A stretch of 64,000 nt of DNA from Nocardioides piscis (GTDB taxonomy: Bacteria; Actinomycetota; Actinomycetes; Propionibacteriales; Nocardioidaceae), in assembly GCF_011300215.1 (NCBI RefSeq), contig NZ_CP049866.1:1798001-1862000 (forward strand). The letters are read 5' to 3'. The position numbers and the translations under genes were made by a program. This document shows, one piece after another, positions 25,411-34,498 of this stretch. The notes under the pieces are model-generated. The model worked only from the letters and a program-made list of their open reading frames with translations, was not told the DNA's origin and ran no database searches. Numbering within the stretch: the first letter of the stretch is position 1; each line of letters begins with the position of its first letter.

Positions 25411-25428
25411 AACTACACGCTTGTAGTT
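25411..25428. promoter_or_regulatory. Inverted repeat, candidate operator of the ABM gene
   Basis: AACTACA and TGTAGTT surround CGCT, 17 bases upstream of the GTG at 25394. AT-rich arms stand out in this GC-rich sequence. The shape suits a MarR-, HxlR- or TetR-type dimer; no such gene is adjacent. Confidence 0.5.
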
Positions 25429-25520
25429 CCCGCCATCCGGTTGTGGCTGTGTCAGCGGCGTGTTCTCATCGATGGTCACGTCTGTCACAACAGACCCACA
25501 GACCACGGAAGACCCTTCGT

Positions 25521-26756
25521 ATGCGCCGTCTCGTCCAACCCTGGCTCGCCGTCGTCCTGGCCCTGCTGGTGGCCACCTCGATGAGCCCGTCAGCCAGTGC
25601 GAGTCGGGCCGGTGAGGCCTACGCTGTCGCCGGGCCGAGCACGATCACGCTCACGGGCCACGGCTACGGCCACGGTCACGGCATGTCGCAGTACGGCGCC
25701 GAGGGGGCCGCCCGGGCCGGGCTGACGTGGCAGCAGATCATCGACTTCTACTACCCGGGCACCTCATGGGGGGAGCATCGGGGCTCGATCAAGGTGTGGA
25801 TCACCGGCGACACGAGCGACGACGTTGCCGTGTCAGCGCGATCAGGGCTCAAGGTCACCCGGCTCGCGCCCCGCAAGACCTGGACGCTGCCGGCCAACGG
25901 TGCCAAGCAGTGGCGGATCAACGGCCTGTCCGGCGGTCGCAGCCAGCTGCAGTTCCGCAAGTCCGGGTCCTGGCGGACGTGGAAGGCATTCCGTGGCAGC
26001 GGTCAGTTCTCGTCGGCCAACAACAAGCTGACGTTGCGGACCCCGGCCGGGCCGAAGACCTACCGGGGCCGTCTCCGGTCGGCTCTCGTCACCCCAGGCG
26101 GTGCCGCCCGCGACACCGTCAACGTCCTCAGCCTCGAGTCCTACCTGCGCGGGGTCGTGCCGCTGGAGATCCCGGCGCTGTGGAGCGCTGACGCGGTCCG
26201 GGCACAGTCGGTGGCCGCGCGGACCTATGCCGCCAAGGAGCGCGCCGACCGACGCGGCTCGCACTACCAGATCTGCGACACCACGGCCTGCCAGGTCTAC
26301 GGCGGCTTCGACGTCGAACACCCGGCCGCCACCCAGGCGATCCAGGACACCGCCAGGCAGGGTCTCTTCTACGAGGGCGAGCCTGCCTTCACCCAGTTCT
26401 CCTCGAGCAACGGCGGCTTCAGCTCGGCAGGATCGGTGCCCTATCTGGTCGCGAAGGAGGACCCCTACGACGGCTGGAGCGGCAACACCAACCACACCTG
26501 GGCCGTCACCCTCTCGGATCGTGACTTCGAGAAGCACTATCCCCAGATCGGCGACCTGACCTCGATCGAGGTCGTGGAGCGCGACGGCAACGGCGACTGG
26601 GGCGGCCGGGTCGAGGACATGACCCTCGTCGGCTCGAGGAGCAGGGTGGCCCTGAGCGGCGACACGCTGCGGAGCCTCATGGGTCTGAAGTCCTCGTGGT
26701 TCACGTTCAGCGTCGCGCCGCTGCAGGCCCGCAACTCAGCCGCGCGCGACCGCTAG
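25521..26756 (+). CDS. SpoIID/LytB-domain secreted protein
   Basis: A 411-residue exported protein. The signal peptide is residues 1-28 (MRRLVQPW, hydrophobic core, SPSASA). SpoIID-family marks are HGYGHGHGMSQYGAEGAA near residue 50, LSLESYLRGVVPLEIPALW, AVRAQSVAARTYA, and SSNGGFSSAG. SpoIID cleaves denuded peptidoglycan in sporulators; in non-sporulating actinobacteria the domain occurs in cell-wall proteins of unclear role. ATG 25521 follows GGAAG. A six-bp inverted repeat (GTCTGT, ACAGAC) lies upstream at 25480-25495. Its last 21 bases overlap the end of the convergent FAD dehydrogenase gene. Confidence 0.85.
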   Translation: MRRLVQPWLAVVLALLVATSMSPSASASRAGEAYAVAGPSTITLTGHGYGHGHGMSQYGAEGAARAGLTWQQIIDFYYPGTSWGEHRGSIKVWITGDTSDDVAVSARSGLKVTRLAPRKTWTLPANGAKQWRINGLSGGRSQLQFRKSGSWRTWKAFRGSGQFSSANNKLTLRTPAGPKTYRGRLRSALVTPGGAARDTVNVLSLESYLRGVVPLEIPALWSADAVRAQSVAARTYAAKERADRRGSHYQICDTTACQVYGGFDVEHPAATQAIQDTARQGLFYEGEPAFTQFSSSNGGFSSAGSVPYLVAKEDPYDGWSGNTNHTWAVTLSDRDFEKHYPQIGDLTSIEVVERDGNGDWGGRVEDMTLVGSRSRVALSGDTLRSLMGLKSSWFTFSVAPLQARNSAARDR

Positions 26757-28391
26757 CCCGGCTGCCCTGCCGGAGAAGATGCAGCCGCCGAGGAAGGTCC
26801 CCTCGAGCGCGTTGTAGCCGTGGACCCCGCCGCCCCCGAAGCCGGCGACCTCGCCGGCGGCATACAGGCCCGGGACGGGGTCGCCCGACTCGCCCAGCAC
26901 CCGCGAGTCGAGGTCGGTCTGGATGCCGCCGAGGGTCTTGCGGGTCAGGATGTTGAGGCGTACGGCGATGAGTGGGCCGTTGTCGGGGTCGAGGAACGCG
27001 TGCGGCTTGGCCACCCGGACGAGCTTGTCGGTGCGTGAACGCCGCGCGTTGGCGATCGCCATCAGCTGCAGGTCCTTGGAGTAGGAGTTGTCGAGCTCGC
27101 GGTCTCGGGCGGTGACCAGCTCACGGAGGTCGTCGACGTCGAGCTTGGGCCCGCGGGCGATCTCGTTCATCCCCACGACCAGCTCCTCGATCGTGTCGGC
27201 GACCACGAAGTCCTCACCGTGCTGCTTGAAGGCCTCCACCGGGCCGGGAGCACCCTTGGCGAGCCGGCTCTTGAGCAGGAACTTGACGTCCTTGCCGGTG
27301 ATGTCGGGGTTCTGCTCCGACCCGGAGAGTGCGAACTCCTTCTCGATGACCTTCTGGGTCAGCACGAACCACGAGTAGTCGTAGCCGGTCGCCAGGATCT
27401 CGCGCATGCTCGACATCGTGTCGAAGCCCGGGAAGTTGGGAGCGGGCAGGCGCTTGCCTTCTGCGTCGAGCCACAGCGACGACGGGCCGGGCAGGATGCG
27501 GATGGCGTGGTCGGGCCAGATCGGGTCCCAGTTGTGAATGCCCTCGGTGTAGGCCCACAGCCGGTCGCGGTTCACGATGGCCGCTCCGGCGTCCTCGCTG
27601 ATCTGGAGCATGCGCCCGTCGACGTGGGCGGGCACCCCGGCGATCAGGTGCTCGGGCGCCGGGCCGAGTCGTTCGGTGGGCCAGTGCTTGCGGATCAGCT
27701 CGTAGTTGTGGCCGATGCCACCGCTGCTGACGATCACCGCTGGAGCCCGCAGCTCGAAGGAGTCGACCTCCTCGCGCGAAGACTTCTTGCCGCGCTCGAG
27801 GTCGTCGTCGGGTGCGAGGATCGCGCCGCGAACACCCACGACGGCACCGTCCTCGACGATGAGCTCGTCGACCCGGTGACGGAACCCGAGCTCGACGAAT
27901 CCGGAGGCCTCGCCGGCCAGCACGGGCTCGGCGAACACGCGCACCACCTCGGGGCCGGTGCCCCAGGTCAGGTGGAAGCGGGGGACCGAGTTGCCGTGAC
28001 CCTCGGCCGTGCCGCCGCGCTCGGCCCAGCCGACGAGGGGCAGGACTCCGAGTCCCAGGTCGGCGAGGTAGTCGCGCTTGCCGGAGGCCGCCCACTCGAC
28101 GTAGGCCTTGGCCCAGCGGGCGCCCCACTTGTCCTCGTCGTCGAGGCGGTCGAAGCCCGCGGAGCCGAGCCAGTCCTGCATGGCGAGCTCCGGCGAGTCC
28201 TTGATCCCCATGCGTCGCTGCTCGGGCGAGTCGACGAAGAACAGGCCCCCGAGGGACCAGAACGCCTGACCGCCGAGGTTGTTGCGGTTCTCCTGGTCGA
28301 GCAGCAGGACCCGCTTGCCGGCCTTGACGAGCTCGTGGGTCGCGACGAGTCCGGCGATACCGGCTCCGACGACGATGACATCTGGCTTCAC
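26736..28391 (-). CDS. FAD-binding dehydrogenase (fumarate reductase/KstD-like flavoprotein family)
   Basis: A 551-residue flavoprotein. The N-terminal FAD motif is VVGAGIAGLVATHELVKAG, and the C-terminal FAD segment is GLYAAGEVAGFGGGGVHGYNALEG. A central substrate domain includes LRAPAVIVSSGGIGHNYE. It resembles the mycobacterial Rv0785-type FAD dehydrogenases (from memory), whose substrates are unknown; steroid or similar dehydrogenation is a family-level guess. It directly follows a TetR gene with a four-base overlap (ATGA), so TetR probably controls it from the palindrome at 29012-29041. Confidence 0.85.
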   Translation of the reverse strand: MKPDVIVVGAGIAGLVATHELVKAGKRVLLLDQENRNNLGGQAFWSLGGLFFVDSPEQRRMGIKDSPELAMQDWLGSAGFDRLDDEDKWGARWAKAYVEWAASGKRDYLADLGLGVLPLVGWAERGGTAEGHGNSVPRFHLTWGTGPEVVRVFAEPVLAGEASGFVELGFRHRVDELIVEDGAVVGVRGAILAPDDDLERGKKSSREEVDSFELRAPAVIVSSGGIGHNYELIRKHWPTERLGPAPEHLIAGVPAHVDGRMLQISEDAGAAIVNRDRLWAYTEGIHNWDPIWPDHAIRILPGPSSLWLDAEGKRLPAPNFPGFDTMSSMREILATGYDYSWFVLTQKVIEKEFALSGSEQNPDITGKDVKFLLKSRLAKGAPGPVEAFKQHGEDFVVADTIEELVVGMNEIARGPKLDVDDLRELVTARDRELDNSYSKDLQLMAIANARRSRTDKLVRVAKPHAFLDPDNGPLIAVRLNILTRKTLGGIQTDLDSRVLGESGDPVPGLYAAGEVAGFGGGGVHGYNALEGTFLGGCIFSGRAAGLAVARG

Positions 28392-28996
28392 TTCTGGTGC
28401 TCCCGTGGGTTGAAGGTGGGGCGGGCAAGCTCGGCGAGCAGACGCAGCGTCGCGTCGTCGCGTTCCTGGTCGGGCAGGACCCTGGCGACGGCGGCTTCGC
28501 CGTCGAGGTAGTTGATGATGATGCGCAGCACGCCCTGGAACTCCTCGGTCCAGAGGTCCCCGGCGAAGGAGTGGGCGGCGATCGCCGTACGGCGGTGGTA
28601 GTCGCGCAGCGCCGGGCCGAGCTCGGCGCGCAGGTCGGCGTCGGTGCGGGCGGCGCCGATGAGCTCGTGCCAGACCTGGTTGGACTGCGAGCGCACCAGG
28701 CGGCGCAGGGCGAGCAGCGCGGCATAGACGGTGTAGCGGCTCGGGTCGACGTCGGTGAACTCCCGGGCGAACTCGTCGGTCTGGCGCGCAGCCACTCTTT
28801 CGGCGGTGGCGACGAGCAGGGCTCGACGGCTCGGGAAGTGGCGGAAGAGTGCCCCCTGGCTGAGGCCGGCCTCAGCGCAGATGGCGGCGACCGTGGTGCG
28901 GGAATAGCCCACGGAGGCCATCACGGTCTCGGTGGCGTCGAGCAGCCGTGCGACGGTCTCGTCACGGCGCTCGGCCTGGCTTCGGCGGGGCGGCAT
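28388..28996 (-). CDS. TetR-family transcriptional regulator
   Basis: A 202-residue TetR protein. The helix-turn-helix is in TVAAICAEAGLSQGALFRHFPSRRALL (about residues 36-62), after LLDATETVMASVGYSR. The C-terminal part (VYAALLALRRLVRSQSNQVWHELIGAARTDADLRAEL) is the ligand and dimer domain. It is the first gene of an operon with the FAD dehydrogenase, whose ATG overlaps its stop. A perfect 30-bp palindrome 16 bases upstream of its ATG is the likely autoregulatory operator. The ligand is unknown, perhaps the dehydrogenase substrate. Confidence 0.9.
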   Translation of the reverse strand: MPPRRSQAERRDETVARLLDATETVMASVGYSRTTVAAICAEAGLSQGALFRHFPSRRALLVATAERVAARQTDEFAREFTDVDPSRYTVYAALLALRRLVRSQSNQVWHELIGAARTDADLRAELGPALRDYHRRTAIAAHSFAGDLWTEEFQGVLRIIINYLDGEAAVARVLPDQERDDATLRLLAELARPTFNPREHQK

Positions 28997-29011
28997 GGGA
29001 CAACCGTAACA

Positions 29012-29041
29012 CTAGTTAGAGAGCGGTCGCTCTCTAACTAG
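29012..29041. promoter_or_regulatory. TetR operator, 30-bp palindrome
   Basis: Two perfect 14-bp arms, CTAGTTAGAGAGCG and its exact complement, surround GT. It lies 16 bases upstream of the TetR ATG, in the 58-base gap after the carboxylase gene end. AT-rich outer arms and GAGCG/CGCTC inner arms are typical of TetR sites. Confidence 0.8.
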
Positions 29042-29054
29042 GAATTGCCGTGGA

Positions 29055-30845
29055 TCAGTCCTTGAGCTCGCAGATCACGGCGCCGTTGGTGACCGTTGCG
29101 CCGACCTCGGCCTCGAGGCCGGTCACGGTGCCGGCCTTGTGGGCCTTGAGGGGCTGCTCCATCTTCATCGCCTCGAGCACCACGATGACGTCGCCCTCGG
29201 CGACCTCCTGGCCCTCGGTGACGGTGACCTTGACGATGGTGCCCTGCATGGGCGAGGTGACCGAGTCGCCCGATGCGGCGGCGCCGGCCTTCTTGGCCGA
29301 GCGCTTGGGCTTCTTGGCGCCACCGGCCGCGGCGCCGCCGGTCGACAGGCCACCGAGGCCCGTCGGCAGCACGACCTCGAGCCGACGCCCGCCGACCTCG
29401 ACGGTCACGCGCTGGCGCTCGACAGGCTCCTCGTCCTCGGCGGTGTCGCCGGAGTAGGGCTCGATCTGGTTGTCGAAGTCGGTCTCGATCCAGGTGGTGT
29501 AGACGGTGAAGTCACCCTCACCCGACGGCGTGGACGCCCCCACGAAGGCCGGGTCGCTGACGACCGCGGCGTGGAAGGGGATGACGGTCGGCATGCCGTC
29601 GACGACGAACTCGTCGAGCGCGCGACGCGAGCGCTCGAGGGCCTGGGTGCGGTCGCGGCCGGTGACGATCAGCTTGGCGATCAGCGAGTCGAAGTTGCCC
29701 GGGATGGTCTCGCCCTTGTTGTAGCCGCCGTCGAGGCGGACGCCGGGTCCCTGCGGCGGGTGCCACTCGGTCAGGGTGCCGGGGGCGGGCATGAAGTTGC
29801 GGCCGCCGTCCTCGGCATTGATCCGGAACTCGATCGAGTGGCCGATGATCTCGGGGTCGCTGAAGCCGAGCTCCTCGCCGGCGGCGATGCGGAACATCTC
29901 GCGCACCAGGTCGATGCCGGTGACCTCCTCGGAGACGCAGTGCTCGACCTGGAGGCGGGTGTTGACCTCGAGGAAGGAGATGGTGCCGTCGGCTGCCACG
30001 AGGAACTCGCACGTCCCGGCGCCGACGTAGCCGGCTTCGGTGAGGATCGCCTTGGAGGACTCGTAGAGCTTGGCGACCTGGTCGTCGGTGAGGAACGGCG
30101 CGGGCGCCTCCTCGACCAGCTTCTGGTGGCGACGCTGCAGCGAGCAGTCGCGGGTGGAGACGACCACGACGTTGCCGTGCTGGTCGGCCAGGCACTGGGT
30201 CTCGACGTGGCGCGGCCGGTCGAGGAACTTCTCCACCAGGCACTCGCCGCGGCCGAAGGCGCCGACGGCCTCACGGACGGCCGACTCATAGAGCTCGGGG
30301 ATCTCCTCGAGCGTGCGGGCGACCTTGAGGCCGCGGCCACCGCCGCCGAAGACGGCCTTGATCGCAACGGGCAGGCCGTGGGCGCGAGCGAACTCGACGA
30401 TCTCGTCGGCGTCCTTGACGGCGTCCGGGAGGCCGGGCGCGAGCGGGGCGTTGGCCTTCTGGGCGATGTGCTTGGCCTTGGCCTTGTCGCCGAGGGACTC
30501 GATCGCAGCGGGGGGCGGGCCGATCCAGATCAGCCCGGCGTCGATGACGGCCTGGGCGAACTCGGCGTTCTCGGCCAGGAAGCCGTAGCCCGGGTGGACG
30601 GAGTCGGCGCCGGACTTCTCCGCGACCGCGATGATCTTGGCGATGTCGAGATAGGTCTCGGCCGGGGTCGCGCCTTCGAGGGCGTGGGCCTCGTCGGCCA
30701 ACCGGACGAACTGGGCATCCCGGTCGGGGTCGGCATAGAGCGCGACGCTGCCGATGCCGGCATCCTTGCAGGCGCGGATCACGCGAACGGCGATCTCGCC
30801 CCGGTTGGCGATCAGGACCTTCTTCAGCGGCGTCGTCTCAGGCAC
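29055..30845 (-). CDS. accA3: Acyl-CoA carboxylase alpha chain (biotin carboxylase plus biotin carboxyl carrier)
   Basis: A 596-residue fusion. The biotin carboxylase domain (about residues 1-450) shows [41 protein letters not shown]-binding [14 protein letters not shown] and the catalytic loop. A flexible Ala/Gly/Lys-rich linker follows. The C-terminal BCCP domain carries biotin on the lysine near residue 560 in [11 protein letters not shown]. It pairs with the beta and epsilon chains at 45.1-46.8 kb to make malonyl- or methylmalonyl-CoA, and biotin is attached by the ligase at 46795. GTG 30845 follows TACGCT by seven bases, so it is probably leaderless. The choice of acetyl-, propionyl- or long-chain substrate lies in the beta chain. 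Confidence 0.93.
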   Translation of the reverse strand: MPETTPLKKVLIANRGEIAVRVIRACKDAGIGSVALYADPDRDAQFVRLADEAHALEGATPAETYLDIAKIIAVAEKSGADSVHPGYGFLAENAEFAQAVIDAGLIWIGPPPAAIESLGDKAKAKHIAQKANAPLAPGLPDAVKDADEIVEFARAHGLPVAIKAVFGGGGRGLKVARTLEEIPELYESAVREAVGAFGRGECLVEKFLDRPRHVETQCLADQHGNVVVVSTRDCSLQRRHQKLVEEAPAPFLTDDQVAKLYESSKAILTEAGYVGAGTCEFLVAADGTISFLEVNTRLQVEHCVSEEVTGIDLVREMFRIAAGEELGFSDPEIIGHSIEFRINAEDGGRNFMPAPGTLTEWHPPQGPGVRLDGGYNKGETIPGNFDSLIAKLIVTGRDRTQALERSRRALDEFVVDGMPTVIPFHAAVVSDPAFVGASTPSGEGDFTVYTTWIETDFDNQIEPYSGDTAEDEEPVERQRVTVEVGGRRLEVVLPTGLGGLSTGGAAAGGAKKPKRSAKKAGAAASGDSVTSPMQGTIVKVTVTEGQEVAEGDVIVVLEAMKMEQPLKAHKAGTVTGLEAEVGATVTNGAVICELKD

Positions 30846-30917
30846 GCAGCGCAGCGTATCGCTCAGGGAAGCGCGTCCGTGCCAGTGGTCGGATCCCGGT
30901 CGGTGACCCGCGTCTGC

Positions 30918-33416
30918 TCAACCGTGGAACGCTCGGGCGACCCGGCGCAGTGCCGGCCGGGCGAGCCACCACACGGCCGCTCCGACGCCCAGCGAGGCGA
31001 TGGTGGCGGCCGGCGGGGAGGTCGGCTCGAGGTGCGGATAGACCTGCCAGTGGGTGAGGTAGATGAACAGCGACGCGGACGCCAGCGTCGAGATCGGCAC
31101 GACGAGGCGGCGGGGGACCCGGACCGACCCGACATGGACCATCAGTGCGATGCCGCCCACGATGAGCGCCTCGCGCCACGGGTCGCCGAAGAAGCCGACG
31201 GTGCCGACCGCGGCCAGGAGCACCACCGTCCACCGCCGCGCCGGGCTCGCGGCCCGCGCCGTCGCCCACCCGAGGACGAACCACAGCGCCACGACCCCCA
31301 CGCGGTAGCGCTGCATCGGCCCGGCCTCCAGGCCGACCCAGGCGAAACGCACGGCCAGGGCAGCGAGCACCAGCCCGATCGCGAGGGCGTATGGCGCTCG
31401 CCGCTCCAGCCGGTCCAGGGCTGGGACCGCGAGGAACAGCAGCGCAACCGCCGTGGTCCACACCAGTGCCTCGAGGAACCAGAACTGCGACTGGTCCGTC
31501 CAGGCGTCGCTGCCCACGAGACCGTTCAGGAAGAGGGCCGTGGCCGGGTCATAGGTGCCGGCCACGAGCCCGACGACACCGATCCACACGGCGGCAGGCA
31601 GCGCCACCTGCGTCAGCGACGCCAGTCCGTGGCGCAGGCGGTCGGGCCGGGTCGACCTGGACAGCTGGAAGCGCGCGAAGTTGTGGCCGGCCACGGCCAG
31701 CAACAGGTGTGCCCCGCCCAGGACGGTGACGAGTCCGGCATGGGAGGCGACGATCGCCACGATGGCTGCGGCTCGCAGCACGACGGTGGTGTCGAGCGGC
31801 ACTCCCCGACGTGGTGCAGGCGTGGCTGCGGCCAGGTCGCCGATCGGACGGGTGTGCCAGTCGGCCGGCACGTCGCCGAGCCGCCGTCCGAGCCGGGTCG
31901 CGAGCTCGACGTAGGACAGGGAGTCGCCGCCGAGGCCGACGAAGGTGTCGCCCAGGCCGACGTCGCTGCGGCCGAGGACCGCCGCGAAGTCGGCGCGCAA
32001 CGCCTCGGGGCTCGCCGGACCGGCGCCGGCGGTCTCCGCCTCGGCGAGGGCGAGGGCGCGAGCATGGCTGGAGAGGGCGGCCAGGTCGGGCTTGCCGCTG
32101 CTGGTGCGGGGGAGCGCCTCCATGACGACGACCCGGATCGCGACCGGGGGCAGGCCGCTCGCCGCCATCAGCGTTTGCCGGAGGCGCTCGCTCGTCCGTC
32201 GGCGGGTCGTGAAGGCGTGGAGGGTCTGGTCGACGACGACGCAACGGACCTCTGCCCCGTCGCCGACGAGTCGCTCGAGGTGGTCCAGGTCGAGGCGCAG
32301 GCCGAAGAGCTTCACCTGGCGCCCGGAGCGGCCGACGACTTCCCAGAGGCCGTCGACCTCGCGGGCGAGGTCGCCCGTGCGCAGCTCGGTCAGCTCGGGT
32401 CCGCGGCCGAGGTCGGCTGCCGTGTCGGCATACCCCATCATCACGTTGGGCCCGGTGTAGACGAGCTCGCCGACGCCGGGCTCGGCTCCGGCGACGGGCT
32501 CGAGGCGGAGCGCGCCCCCCGGCACCGCCCGGCCGATGCTCGAGGGCCGCTCAGCCACCAGCTCCGGGGGCAGCCACGCCATCCGCGCGGTGGCCTCGGT
32601 CTGGCCGTACATCACGACCAGGTCCCATCCCGCTCGGCGGCCGCGGGTCGCCCACTCCCGCACGCGGGTGGGGTCCATCCGTCCGCCGGCCTGGGTGACG
32701 TAGCGCAGGGTCGGGACGTGCGAGGGGTCGAACCCGGACTGCTCCAGGAGCTCGAAGGTGTAGGGCACACCGGCGAACGAGGTCGCGCCCGACTCGCTGG
32801 CCAGCCGCCAGAAGCACTCGTCGACCACGGAGAGGTCGGTGAGCACCAGGCCGGCGCCGACGAGCAGGTGGCTGTGCACGACGGAGAGGCCGTAGCAGTA
32901 GTGCATCGGGAGCGAGGTGATCGCGACGTCCTGCGGGGTCAGGGCGAGATAGTCGGCGATGCTCGCGGCGTTGCTCAGCAGGTTGTCGTGGGAGAGCCGG
33001 ACCAGCTTCGGGGCCCCGGTCGTGCCCGAGGTGCTCATCAGCAGCGCGAGGTCGGGGTGCAGGTCGTGAGCGGACCCTTCGCGCCGTTCGACGAGGTCGC
33101 CGGCACTGGCCACCACGTCGGGATCCCAGGCGGTCAGGAGGTTGTCGGCCGGGGCTCCGGGAGCAGACAGCAGCACGACGTGACCGTGGGTGAGCGCGGC
33201 GAGATAGGTCACCAGCGGCTCGATGCCGGTGGCTCCCTCGACCAGCACGAGCCGGCGGGTGCTGCCCAGCCGCGCTGCCACGTCGTCCACCCGACCGCTG
33301 AGCTCGGCATACGTCACGACCTCGGTGGCCGTGCGCAGTGCGACCCGCGTGCCGTGGGCGGCGAGGTCGAGGACCCGGGGAGCGGTGGTCTCCGCGGGCT
33401 GGAGCAGAAGGGTCAC
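30918..33416 (-). CDS. Three-part enzyme: AMP-forming acyl ligase, acyl carrier domain, acyltransferase-3 membrane domain
   Basis: An 832-residue fusion. Adenylation domain, about 1-450: STSGTTGAPKLVRLSH, VMYGQTEATARM, ELRTGDLA and the catalytic lysine near 441 in LPRTSSGKPDL. Carrier domain: phosphopantetheine serine near 497 in GLGGDSLSYVELA. From about 540 come nine or ten membrane helices opening with VVLRAAAIVAIVASHAGL, the acyltransferase-3 start with its conserved histidine. This suggests activation of a carboxylic acid, loading on the carrier and transfer to an acceptor at or across the membrane, like DltA-DltC-DltB in one chain. TACAGT ends six bases before GTG 33416 and a DtxR/IdeR box covers its promoter. 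Acyl group and acceptor are unknown. Confidence 0.85.
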   Translation of the reverse strand: MTLLLQPAETTAPRVLDLAAHGTRVALRTATEVVTYAELSGRVDDVAARLGSTRRLVLVEGATGIEPLVTYLAALTHGHVVLLSAPGAPADNLLTAWDPDVVASAGDLVERREGSAHDLHPDLALLMSTSGTTGAPKLVRLSHDNLLSNAASIADYLALTPQDVAITSLPMHYCYGLSVVHSHLLVGAGLVLTDLSVVDECFWRLASESGATSFAGVPYTFELLEQSGFDPSHVPTLRYVTQAGGRMDPTRVREWATRGRRAGWDLVVMYGQTEATARMAWLPPELVAERPSSIGRAVPGGALRLEPVAGAEPGVGELVYTGPNVMMGYADTAADLGRGPELTELRTGDLAREVDGLWEVVGRSGRQVKLFGLRLDLDHLERLVGDGAEVRCVVVDQTLHAFTTRRRTSERLRQTLMAASGLPPVAIRVVVMEALPRTSSGKPDLAALSSHARALALAEAETAGAGPASPEALRADFAAVLGRSDVGLGDTFVGLGGDSLSYVELATRLGRRLGDVPADWHTRPIGDLAAATPAPRRGVPLDTTVVLRAAAIVAIVASHAGLVTVLGGAHLLLAVAGHNFARFQLSRSTRPDRLRHGLASLTQVALPAAVWIGVVGLVAGTYDPATALFLNGLVGSDAWTDQSQFWFLEALVWTTAVALLFLAVPALDRLERRAPYALAIGLVLAALAVRFAWVGLEAGPMQRYRVGVVALWFVLGWATARAASPARRWTVVLLAAVGTVGFFGDPWREALIVGGIALMVHVGSVRVPRRLVVPISTLASASLFIYLTHWQVYPHLEPTSPPAATIASLGVGAAVWWLARPALRRVARAFHG

Positions 33417-33426
33417 CCAAGAACTG

Positions 33427-33445
33427 TAAGGTAAGCCTTACCTAC
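33427..33445. promoter_or_regulatory. DtxR/IdeR-type iron box of the ligase-acyltransferase gene
   Basis: TAAGGTAAGCCTTACCTAC matches the 19-bp DtxR/IdeR consensus at about 15 positions (counting the central S). It abuts the TACAGT -10-like box (33423-33428), so metal-bound repressor would block transcription. The site lies downstream of the fbpC-like stop, giving the fusion gene its own control. Confidence 0.78.
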
Positions 33446-33462
33446 TTCAAAGTTGTCTCGCG

Positions 33463-34488
33463 TCACAGACCGGATGGCAGGCAGTGCACCGCGCCCTGGA
33501 TGGCGATCCTGACCTCGCTGCCCGCCTGGGGCGCGTCCAGCCCCGGGCCGCGCGCCACCACGCGTTGACCGTCGGGCAGCTCGAGCTGCACGGCCGCGTC
33601 GTGCCCGTAGAAGGACACGTCGACGACCCGCGCCGGCGCACCCTCGTGGACCAGGGCCAGCTGCTCGGGGCGTACGACGACCCGCACCGCCCCGTCGGCG
33701 ACGTCGGCGTGGACGGGAGCGCTTCCCAGCGCGCACGTCGCGACGCCGCCGGTCACGGTCGCCGCCAGGATCGCCGCACCCCCGACGAACCGGGCCACCT
33801 CGTCGTCGACCGGGAAGCGGTAGAGGTCGCGCGGGTCGGCGGCCTGGACCAGGCGACCCGCTCGCATCACCGCGACCTGGTCGGAGAGCGAGAGCGCCTC
33901 GTCCTGGTCGTGGGTCACCAGCAGGGCAGTCGCCCCGGCGGCACGCAGCGCACGAGCCACGGCCCGGCCGGTGCTGATCCGCAGCGAGGCGTCGAGCGAG
34001 GAGAAGGGCTCGTCGAGCAGCACGACCGACGGCCGCGGCGCCAGCGCTCGCGCCAGCGCGACCCGCTGCTGCTGCCCCCCGGAGAGCTCGTGGGCCGAAC
34101 GGCGGGCGAAGGAGGCGGGCAGCTCCACCAGGTCGAGCATCTCGGCGACCCGACCGCCCGAGCGCTCCGCCCGCGGCAGGCCGAATGCGATGTTGGCAGC
34201 GACATCGAGGTGGGGGAACAGGGCACCCTCCTGCGGGACATATCCCACCCGGCGCTCCTGCGGGGCGATGGAGCGACCCTCGCCGGCCACCACCCGGTCG
34301 TCGAAGGCGATGGTGCCGGCCTGGGGCGTCAGGAACCCGGCGACGAGCCGGAGCAGCGTGGTCTTGCCGCAGCCGGACGGGCCCAGCACGGCCGTCAGGG
34401 ATCCCTGCTGGACGTCGAGGTCGACGCCGTCGACGGCGTGGACGGAGCCGAAGCTGCGGCTGACGCCGCGCAGCGTCACCCGGCTCAT
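33463..34488 (-). CDS. Fe3+ ABC transporter ATP-binding protein (FbpC-like)
   Basis: A 341-residue ABC ATPase. Walker A is GPSGCGKTT at about 36-44, the signature is LSGGQQQRVALARAL, Walker B is VVLLDEPFSSLDA, and the H-loop is LVTHDQDEA. The C-terminal 95 residues form a TOBE domain (VVVRPEQLALVHEG). It starts 10 bases after the permease stop. With permease and binding protein it makes a ferric-type importer at the membrane. Iron control is inferred from the box at 37062-37080 upstream of the operon. Confidence 0.9.
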   Translation of the reverse strand: MSRVTLRGVSRSFGSVHAVDGVDLDVQQGSLTAVLGPSGCGKTTLLRLVAGFLTPQAGTIAFDDRVVAGEGRSIAPQERRVGYVPQEGALFPHLDVAANIAFGLPRAERSGGRVAEMLDLVELPASFARRSAHELSGGQQQRVALARALAPRPSVVLLDEPFSSLDASLRISTGRAVARALRAAGATALLVTHDQDEALSLSDQVAVMRAGRLVQAADPRDLYRFPVDDEVARFVGGAAILAATVTGGVATCALGSAPVHADVADGAVRVVVRPEQLALVHEGAPARVVDVSFYGHDAAVQLELPDGQRVVARGPGLDAPQAGSEVRIAIQGAVHCLPSGL

Positions 34489-34498
34489 GGTGCGGTCC

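Noticed and set aside
25480..25495. GTCTGT/ACAGAC inverted repeat upstream of the SpoIID-like gene as an operator
   Set aside because: Six-bp arms are too short to stand out in this sequence; noted in the gene entry only.
30918..33416. Non-ribosomal peptide synthetase
   Set aside because: There is no condensation or thioesterase domain; the C-terminal part is a membrane acyltransferase.
29139..33434. Very long open frame antisense to the carboxylase and ligase genes
   Set aside because: Its product is low-complexity Gly/Asp/Arg/Val-rich text without domains, and mirrors third-position GC of the real genes. Similar shadows at 11161-13935 and 33971-36172 were dropped for the same reason.
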